Shown piece after piece: positions 15,948 through 20,629 of a stretch of 20,629 bases of DNA. The DNA lies in NCBI GenBank assembly GCA_047626155.1, contig JBLHRR010000099.1, forward strand, positions 1 to 20,629, read 5' to 3'. Under the pieces are notes generated by a model. The model was not told the DNA's origin and did not search any database. It saw only the letters and a program-made list of their open reading frames with translations. A program made the position numbers and the translations under genes. The DNA is from CALGLS01 sp047626155. Its GTDB lineage: Bacteria; Bacteroidota; Bacteroidia; Chitinophagales; Saprospiraceae. Positions within the stretch are counted from its first letter, which is position 1, and each line of letters begins with the position of its first letter.

Positions 15948-15977
15948 ACGATAACTTTAATAGGTTTTATCAATCTT

Positions 15978-16007
15978 CAAATGTAAACTAAGTTCTGTTC
16001 TTAGCAA
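15978..16007 (-). promoter_or_regulatory. Bacteroidota-type promoter for the rhodanese-EEP operon, with a palindrome in the spacer
   Basis: On the minus strand, TTG (16007-16005) is followed by exactly 19 nt and TACATTTG (15985-15978), a perfect TAnnTTTG. The predicted start of transcription lies roughly 20-25 nt before the rhodanese ATG (15947). The spacer contains the inverted repeat CTAAG-N7-CTTAG (15988-16004), filling nearly the whole gap between the two boxes. A repressor there would block RNA polymerase. Confidence 0.6.
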
Positions 16008-16073
16008 AATCTTTACTATTTTTCATCAAAGAAAGTAATTGACCACATTGCAATAGGTTTTATGCTGAAATAT

Positions 16074-16197
16074 TTTGTATAGAAATCAAATAGATAATTC
16101 TTGTCCGAACGAAGCTCTTTTTTGAGTTCGTAGCCTTAGCTACGGGCGAACAAAAAGCTGAAGTGCTGGCGAGAATTAGCATTTGAGGACATACAAA
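16074..16197. repeat. 124-bp imperfect palindromic intergenic element
   Basis: Matching blocks pair in order from the outside inward with similar spacing on both sides: TTTGTAT/ATACAAA (16074, 16191), TCAAAT/ATTTGA (16086, 16181), TAATTCT/AGAATTA (16095, 16172), AGCT/AGCT (16113, 16156), T-run/A-run, GTTCG/CGAAC (16126, 16147) and TAGC/GCTA (16131, 16139) around a CTTA loop. This is a whole-element fold. It fills the gap between prfB and the rhodanese promoter and has no ORF. It is unrelated in sequence to the 130-bp repeat and only one copy is in the window. Confidence 0.7.
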
Positions 16198-16243
16198 CTA
16201 TTTTGGAATAAAATCTAACCTACATATTTTAAAAGAAATTGAC

Positions 16244-17342
16244 TTACTCGTCCTCAGTCCCTTCCACTGACCCCATCATTAAAAATGCCTTAAGGAAGGG
16301 ATAAATATCTCCATTCAATACTGCATCTGTATTGTTAGTTTGATGATTGGAACGATGGTCCTTTACTCGCCGATCATCCAAAACATAGGAACGTATCTGA
16401 GCGCCCCATTCGATTTTTGATTTCCCTGCTTCGACCTTATCCCGCTCTGCCAATTGCTTTTTCAACTCAATATCATACAGCCGCGATTTCAACATGGTCA
16501 TCGCCTTATCCCTGTTTAAATGCTGCGAACGTTCTTGCTGACACTCTGCGGTAATTCCAGTCGGTAAGTGCCTCAATCGAACAGCCGATTCTGTTTTGTT
16601 TACATGCTGTCCACCTGCACCTGATGCTCGGAAGGTGTCCATCTCTAAATCTGCCGGATTGATTTCAATTTCAATGGTATCATCCACCATTGGATGTACA
16701 AAAACGGAAGCAAAAGAAGTTTGTCGTTTTCCCTGTGCATTAAAAGGACTGATCCGCACCAAACGATGCACTCCATTTTCACCTTTCAAATGACCGTAGG
16801 AGAAGTCGCCAATGATTTCAATTTCCGCCGATTTGATACCAGCTACATCACCCTCCACCCGGTTGAGCTGGGCCCATTTAAAACCAAACTTATCACAAAA
16901 CATGGTATACATTCGCAAAAGCATCTCAGCCCAGTCATTAGATTCCGTTCCGCCTGCTCCTGCATTTATTTCAAGAATACAATTGAGTTCGTCCTCTTTC
17001 TGATTTAAGGTAGACCTAAATTCCACGTCTTCCAGAATGCCAATTGTCTCTTTATATTTAGTAGTAACCTCTTCTTCAGTTGCTTCTTCTTCCTTCCAGA
17101 ATTCAAAAAGTACTTCGAGGTCTTCCATGGCCATTTTCATTTCACTGAAATTATCGACCCAACGCTCATCTGCTTTAAGGGATTTCATCAATTCCTGCGC
17201 CTCCTGAGGATTGGTCCAGAATTCAGGATCCATGGATTTCATTTTTTTATCTGCTATTTGTTCTTCTCGTCTAGCAATGTCAAAGATAGCTCCTCATCGC
17301 TTTGACACGAGTTTGGAGCCGTTTTAGTTGTTCTATAGTCAT
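16244..17342 (-). CDS. prfB: Peptide chain release factor 2, with programmed +1 frameshift
   Basis: The obvious ORF (ATG 17242, 332 residues) lacks the N-terminus. An ATG at 17342 opens a 20-codon frame ending CTT TGA C (17285-17279), preceded by AGGAG (17294-17290), the classic RF2 slip site. A +1 shift continues through D-I-A-R-R-E-E-Q into the long frame, giving 365 residues, the same as E. coli RF2. The product shows SPF (198-200), which reads UGA/UAA stop codons, and GAGGQHVNKTESAVR with GGQ (243-245), which triggers peptidyl-tRNA hydrolysis. High RF2 causes termination at the UGA; low RF2 allows the shift, so the gene controls its own product. A promoter is visible at 17408-17379. Confidence 0.96.
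17279..17294 (-). promoter_or_regulatory. RF2 +1 recoding site (internal SD plus CTTTGAC)
   Basis: AGGAG, a 4-nt spacer (C-TAT) and CTT TGA C reproduce the bacterial RF2 frameshift cassette, in which an SD-like element just before the slippery CUU and a weak UGA-C stop promote a +1 slip. The internal SD is notable because the other genes in this window lack clear SD sites. Confidence 0.93.
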
Positions 17343-17364
17343 GTTTACATTTTAGAACCTTTTT

Positions 17365-17399
17365 GCAATATTGCGAGGCAAATGTAAGGAATTACTTTG
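17365..17399 (+). promoter_or_regulatory. Candidate kdsB promoter overlapping the prfB promoter
   Basis: Plus-strand TTG (17371-17373), 18 nt, TTACTTTG (17392-17399), one mismatch from TAnnTTTG. Its spacer covers the prfB -7 box, so the two divergent promoters would overlap. A perfect palindrome GCAATATTGC (17365-17374) lies at its upstream edge. The leader to kdsB would be about 100 nt. Confidence 0.35.
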
Positions 17400-17408
17400 A
17401 AGTCCCAA
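17379..17408 (-). promoter_or_regulatory. prfB promoter
   Basis: Minus-strand TTG (17408-17406), 19 nt, TACATTTG (17386-17379). The boxes and spacing are identical to those of the promoter at 15978-16007. It leaves a leader of about 30 nt before the frameshift-corrected ATG at 17342, which independently supports that start. Confidence 0.65.
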
Positions 17409-17509
17409 GATTCTTTCTTAATCTCGTAGTGAAGTAACAACCTTTGTTAGAATCTAGCTTTTAGTAATTGGCAACTAGTAGCAAACCACCGAGTAGTTCC
17501 CTTTAGTTT

Positions 17510-18259
17510 ATGAAAATAATCGCTGTCATACCTGCACGCTATCAATCCACGAGACTTCCAGGAAAACCCTTGGCATTGATCTCCGGCATTCCTATGATTC
17601 AGCGGGTATATGAACAAGCTCAAAAAGTAAAACGTTTAGATGAAGTCATCGTTGCAACTGATGATGAACGCATTTATGAATTCGTGAAATCTTTTGGCGG
17701 CAAGGTGCAAATGACAAAGAGCAACCATCAGAATGGAACGGAACGCTGTGCCGAAATTGTGCAGTCCAAAACCGATGTTGACCTCGTAATAAACATACAA
17801 GGGGATGAGCCCTTTATTGCTCAGGAACAAATTGATCTCTTAATTGATCAATTGCTCAGTCAAGGAAAAGGAATTGCTTCTTTAGCTAAGCGAATTGACA
17901 AAATGGAAGACTGGCTAAACCCTAATATTGTAAAGGTTCTGTTTGATGAAAAATTCAAAGTGCTTTATTTTAGTCGGGCGCCACTACCCTATCATCGCGA
18001 CACTAACAATACCAATTGGAATAACGAACAAAAGTATTACAAACACATTGGCTTGTACGGTTATTATCGAAACACCCTTTTGGAAATAACAAAGCTTGCT
18101 CCTTCTCCGTTGGAATTAGCTGAATCGTTGGAACAACTAAGGTGGCTTGAAAATGGTTATACCATTGGAATTTCCATAACAAATACAGAAAGCATTGCTG
18201 TTGATACAAAAGCCGACATTCAGAAAGCAGAAGAATGGTTTCGCAAGCAGTTTAACTAA
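17510..18259 (+). CDS. kdsB: 3-deoxy-manno-octulosonate cytidylyltransferase (CMP-KDO synthetase)
   Basis: A full-length 249-residue cytoplasmic nucleotidyltransferase. It begins with the CTP-binding loop IPARYQSTRLPGKPLA (7-22) and continues with GTERCAE (76-82), the metal and substrate segment INIQGDEPFI (94-103), RAPLPYHRD, KHIGLYGYYRNTLLEI, and the KDO-binding SPLELAESLEQLRWLENG. It activates KDO with CTP to CMP-KDO for the inner core of lipopolysaccharide, showing a Gram-negative outer membrane. It is divergent from prfB, with a 167-bp shared spacer, and followed 100 bp later by the PPK2 gene. Confidence 0.97.
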   Translation: MKIIAVIPARYQSTRLPGKPLALISGIPMIQRVYEQAQKVKRLDEVIVATDDERIYEFVKSFGGKVQMTKSNHQNGTERCAEIVQSKTDVDLVINIQGDEPFIAQEQIDLLIDQLLSQGKGIASLAKRIDKMEDWLNPNIVKVLFDEKFKVLYFSRAPLPYHRDTNNTNWNNEQKYYKHIGLYGYYRNTLLEITKLAPSPLELAESLEQLRWLENGYTIGISITNTESIAVDTKADIQKAEEWFRKQFN

Positions 18260-18359
18260 ATAGGCGTTAAAATCACATAAGCTTTAAACCACATAACCTA
18301 TAACTTTTTTTTACTAACGTTATATAACAGACTACAGCACAAAATCATCAGAACTAATT

Positions 18360-19106
18360 ATGATAAAACTAACGAAAATTTCAACGAAGCCGCCAAAAGG
18401 ACTGGACAAAGATGACATAGAAGATAAAACAAAGGACATCGTCAAAGAAATAGCTAAACTTCAGGAAAAAATGTATGCCGAAAAAAAGCACAGTTTGCTT
18501 GTCGTTTTTCAAGGGATGGATTCTAGTGGTAAGGATGGTTCCACCGCTGCAGTTTTCGAACGTTGTAGTCCCACAGGTGTGCATGCTGTGGCTTACAAAA
18601 AGCCGACGGATTTAGAATTCGCACACGATTTTCTTTGGCGCATTCACAAAGAAGCTCCTGCGAAAGGAATGATAAAGATATTCAACCGTTCTCATTATGA
18701 AGACATCCTCATTCAATGGGTTCACGGTTGGATCACCAACAAAAAAGCCAAACAGCGAATGGACAGCATCAATGCTTTTGAGCAATTATTAGCTCAGGAC
18801 AATGGCACAACCATTTTAAAATTCTATATGCACCTCTCTCCGGAAAGACAGTTGGAGAAACTACAGGATCGTATTGACGATCCTGATAAGAACTGGAAGC
18901 ACAATGAGGGCGACTGGGAAGAAAGAAAGCTTTGGTCGAAGTACCGAAAGTGTTACGAGTACGCAATCAATAACAGTACTATTCCGTGGGTAATTGCGCC
19001 GGTAGATTCCAGATGGTATCGAAATTACTTTATCGCAAAGACAGTTTTGGAAACGATGAAGAAGATGCGAATTAAGCTACCTACGTTGGATACACAGAGT
19101 AAATAA
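18360..19106 (+). CDS. Polyphosphate kinase 2 family protein
   Basis: A 248-residue P-loop kinase with Walker A GMDSSGKDG (52-60), Walker B FNRSHYED (108-115) and the lid region KLQDRIDDPDKNWKHNEGDWEER, all typical of PPK2. These enzymes exchange phosphate between polyphosphate and nucleotides. GMDSSGKDG and the length are closest to the class III group, reported to phosphorylate both AMP and ADP, though class assignment from motifs alone is tentative. There is no N-terminal duplication, so it is a single-domain form. The 100-bp upstream gap holds only a GTTATATAAC palindrome (18319-18328), and the link to kdsB may be only positional. Confidence 0.93.
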   Translation: MIKLTKISTKPPKGLDKDDIEDKTKDIVKEIAKLQEKMYAEKKHSLLVVFQGMDSSGKDGSTAAVFERCSPTGVHAVAYKKPTDLEFAHDFLWRIHKEAPAKGMIKIFNRSHYEDILIQWVHGWITNKKAKQRMDSINAFEQLLAQDNGTTILKFYMHLSPERQLEKLQDRIDDPDKNWKHNEGDWEERKLWSKYRKCYEYAINNSTIPWVIAPVDSRWYRNYFIAKTVLETMKKMRIKLPTLDTQSK

Positions 19107-19169
19107 TCACGCGTTCATAAGAAACAATAGAATTACACACACGCACTCCCGAGACACCAGCATAAATCA

Positions 19170-20138
19170 TTGAATACCATGTTGGCAAAACATATTTTAA
19201 TAGTACTCGCATTCTTCAACCTCAGCCTGTCCCTCAACGCACAGGCGGGTGAACCTCCTATCGGCGTCATTCATTTTTTCAATGAAAAAACATTGACCTA
19301 TGACATCTATTGCGAAAACACCGCTCCAGATATCTATACCGTTGAATTGGATTTCGACGAATTATCAGGGCTAAAACCAAGTGTTCCATATCCGCTGCGA
19401 AGGACCATTGAGCCAGGGCGGCATTTGATCATGCGACTCAGACAAAAAGAAATCGACGACCAAGGGTATTTCAAAATAGCACTAACCTACAGACGTGGCT
19501 GTTTAAAGTATAAACTGGAAAAAAACTTCCCCTACCTCGTTCCAATAAAAGAAGGAAATATCGCCAAATTAGTCTGCTCCGATTCCTTACTTTCCTTTTA
19601 TCACTGCCCTATTTCCTCGGGGAGACTTATGAAAAAGGATACCATTTTATATATCAATGGCTTTTTCGCACAAAGCGGTGAAGAAATTACTGCAGCCCGT
19701 AGAGGGATTGTTAGTAAAGTTAAAAACTATCAGACTGATTCAACTTTACATGATTCTGGCCTCGGTTACTATCTTGACATTCAACATGCCGATGGCTCTT
19801 ATGCCCGCTATGATGGCATTCAAAAGGATTCTATGTTAGTTGAGATTGGGCAGCTAGTTGAAGCCGGCGAGCCTATTGCCTTAGTTCGAAAATCATTATC
19901 GGGGGATACTTTTTTTAGCTTACGGATCTTTTGTTATGAGGATAGAATTGTGACGGATAAGATCGGTCCTTCCAATGTCAAACTCGTGATGATGCCAATT
20001 CATTTTCAGGGAGCGACTTCTACCTGCTGTTCACACTTTTACGAAGTGGTTCATCCGGAAGAGACGATTATTAGGGAGATGAGTAAGCGGGAATTGAGAC
20101 GTTGGACAAGGAAGAGGGCTAAGGGGAAAGTTGATTGA
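19170..20138 (+). CDS. Secreted protein with a degenerate LytM/M23-like domain
   Basis: A 322-residue protein with a signal peptide (hydrophobic 8-23, cleavage probably after NAQA). Met4 is an alternative start. The first half (27-125) looks like a beta-rich domain of unknown type. Residues about 156-256 follow the M23 lysostaphin-like order: FFAQSGEEITAARRGIVSKV, GLGYYLDIQHADGSYARYDGI, VEIGQLVEAGEPIALV, TFFSLRI. The metal and catalytic histidines are missing: the YAHL position reads YDGI, and HLHFE reads FFSLRI. An active endopeptidase is therefore unlikely, and a binding or regulatory role, as in EnvC-type proteins, is possible. The C-terminus is strongly basic (KRELRRWTRKRAKGK). Function not recognised beyond the fold. 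Confidence 0.65.
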   Translation: MNTMLAKHILIVLAFFNLSLSLNAQAGEPPIGVIHFFNEKTLTYDIYCENTAPDIYTVELDFDELSGLKPSVPYPLRRTIEPGRHLIMRLRQKEIDDQGYFKIALTYRRGCLKYKLEKNFPYLVPIKEGNIAKLVCSDSLLSFYHCPISSGRLMKKDTILYINGFFAQSGEEITAARRGIVSKVKNYQTDSTLHDSGLGYYLDIQHADGSYARYDGIQKDSMLVEIGQLVEAGEPIALVRKSLSGDTFFSLRIFCYEDRIVTDKIGPSNVKLVMMPIHFQGATSTCCSHFYEVVHPEETIIREMSKRELRRWTRKRAKGKVD

Positions 20139-20193
20139 TCTCTTCTGATCTTTTCTAGTTTAAATTTTAAGAAGAAGTGGCTATTCTAACGTA

Positions 20194-20249
20194 TTTTAAA
20201 CACATAGGCACATAGGACTAATATGCCCTATGTGCCTATGTGTTTAAAA
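20194..20249. terminator. Perfect 23-bp-stem hairpin between convergent genes
   Basis: Arms 20194-20216 and 20227-20249 are perfectly complementary over 23 bp with a 10-nt loop. The stem contains two tandem CACATAGG units, and its ends are TTTTAAA/TTTAAAA, which gives short T-runs in both directions. The position between convergent genes (ends at 20138 and 20303) fits a bidirectional terminator. The inner tandem units suggest a repeat-derived origin. Confidence 0.75.
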
Positions 20250-20302
20250 ATCGCGTTCGGTTCACAAAACAAAAGAATTACAGTTGAGAAGGTTGAACCC
20301 CT

Positions 20303-20629
20303 CTAATCCACCTTCACCCGCACCCCTTCCGAATGACTCGTAAACTCCGGCGCATACATACTCTGTATTGTCGTAATTCCATTAGAAAAATCGCCTTTAT
20401 GATTTACCCTTAGCGGATACTCAAATACATAAGTTCCTTTCGGTAAATAAGAAAAGAAGAAATTTGTCGAAGCGTCTTTAGTACTTTCGTAATACCCCAA
20501 GCCATCTTGCCATTTGTAAGTACTTAATACATTGATCGGCTCAAACCCAGAAGCACGCATATCCTTCATATGGACATATTCCATCGTACGATCTACTCTC
20601 AGTTCAATACGAACTTTCAATTTATCTCC
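20303..20629 (-). CDS. C-terminal fragment of an alpha-2-macroglobulin-like protein (partial, cut by right edge)
   Basis: The frame is open to the end of the window (GDKLKVRIEL precedes and includes the apparent TTG start), so this is the tail of a larger gene. The 108 visible residues carry segments typical of the C-terminal domain of bacterial alpha-2-macroglobulin-like proteins: MEYVHMKDMRASGFEP, YKWQDGLGYYESTKD, FFFSYLPKGTYVFEYPLRV and GITTIQSMYAPEFTSHSEGVRV. These large cell-envelope proteins are thought to trap proteases, often alongside a penicillin-binding protein. Whether the thioester motif is present cannot be seen because that region lies outside. It converges with the M23-like gene. 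Confidence 0.88.
   Translation of the reverse strand, partial: GDKLKVRIELRVDRTMEYVHMKDMRASGFEPINVLSTYKWQDGLGYYESTKDASTNFFFSYLPKGTYVFEYPLRVNHKGDFSNGITTIQSMYAPEFTSHSEGVRVKVD

Overview
The window looks like chromosomal DNA of a Bacteroidota bacterium. The evidence is: AT-rich genes without clear Shine-Dalgarno sites; intergenic promoters of the TTG-N19-TAnnTTTG type used by this phylum (clear examples precede prfB and the rhodanese gene); short lipoprotein signals; and a C-terminal alpha-2-macroglobulin fragment. The family set would fit the Saprospiria or a related class, but this is inference and no species is claimed.

Positions 1-8009, almost all on the minus strand, form a surface-polysaccharide region. 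In transcription order it holds a single-domain response regulator (8009-7581), a bacterial sugar transferase with an N-terminal receiver-like domain that has lost its key residues (7440-6379), a strong intrinsic terminator (about 6311-6252), two GT2 glycosyltransferases overlapping by 4 nt (6201-5293 and 5296-4064), a membrane-anchored GDSL/SGNH esterase (4025-3327), an AlgI-like MBOAT acyltransferase (3222-1654) and a DltD/AlgJ-like SGNH protein (1433-564). This suggests initiation on the lipid carrier, chain building and O-acylation of an exported glycan. The C-terminus of a probable GT39-type glycosyltransferase enters at the left edge on the plus strand.

A 632-bp divergent spacer (8010-8641) with a tandemly duplicated 36-bp promoter-like unit leads into plus-strand genes 8642-14122: a multi-membrane GT2, a 1011-aa fusion of a Dpm1-like GT2, a GT-C/GT39-like membrane domain and TPRs, and a class I SAM methyltransferase. 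The fusion could both make and use a polyprenyl-linked sugar donor.

Positions 14374-17342 (minus) hold a rhodanese lipoprotein and an endonuclease/exonuclease/phosphatase-fold lipoprotein, which form a likely operon, and prfB (RF2). prfB has a canonical +1 programmed frameshift site, so the real gene starts 100 bp upstream of the obvious ORF. Positions 17510-20138 (plus) hold kdsB, a PPK2-family polyphosphate kinase and a secreted protein with a degenerate LytM/M23-like domain. The right edge cuts a minus-strand alpha-2-macroglobulin-like gene.

The intergenic DNA is rich in structure. There is a ~130-bp palindromic repeat present twice at about 90% identity (1461-1590, 13221-13348), a separate 124-bp imperfect palindrome (16074-16197), a perfect 23-bp-stem hairpin between convergent genes (20194-20249), twin hairpins (499-548) and a 20-bp-stem terminator (6262-6311). 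The most interesting items are the two domain fusions, the dispersed palindromic repeat, the MBOAT flanked by two different SGNH proteins, and the promoter duplication. None amounts to a proven new system.
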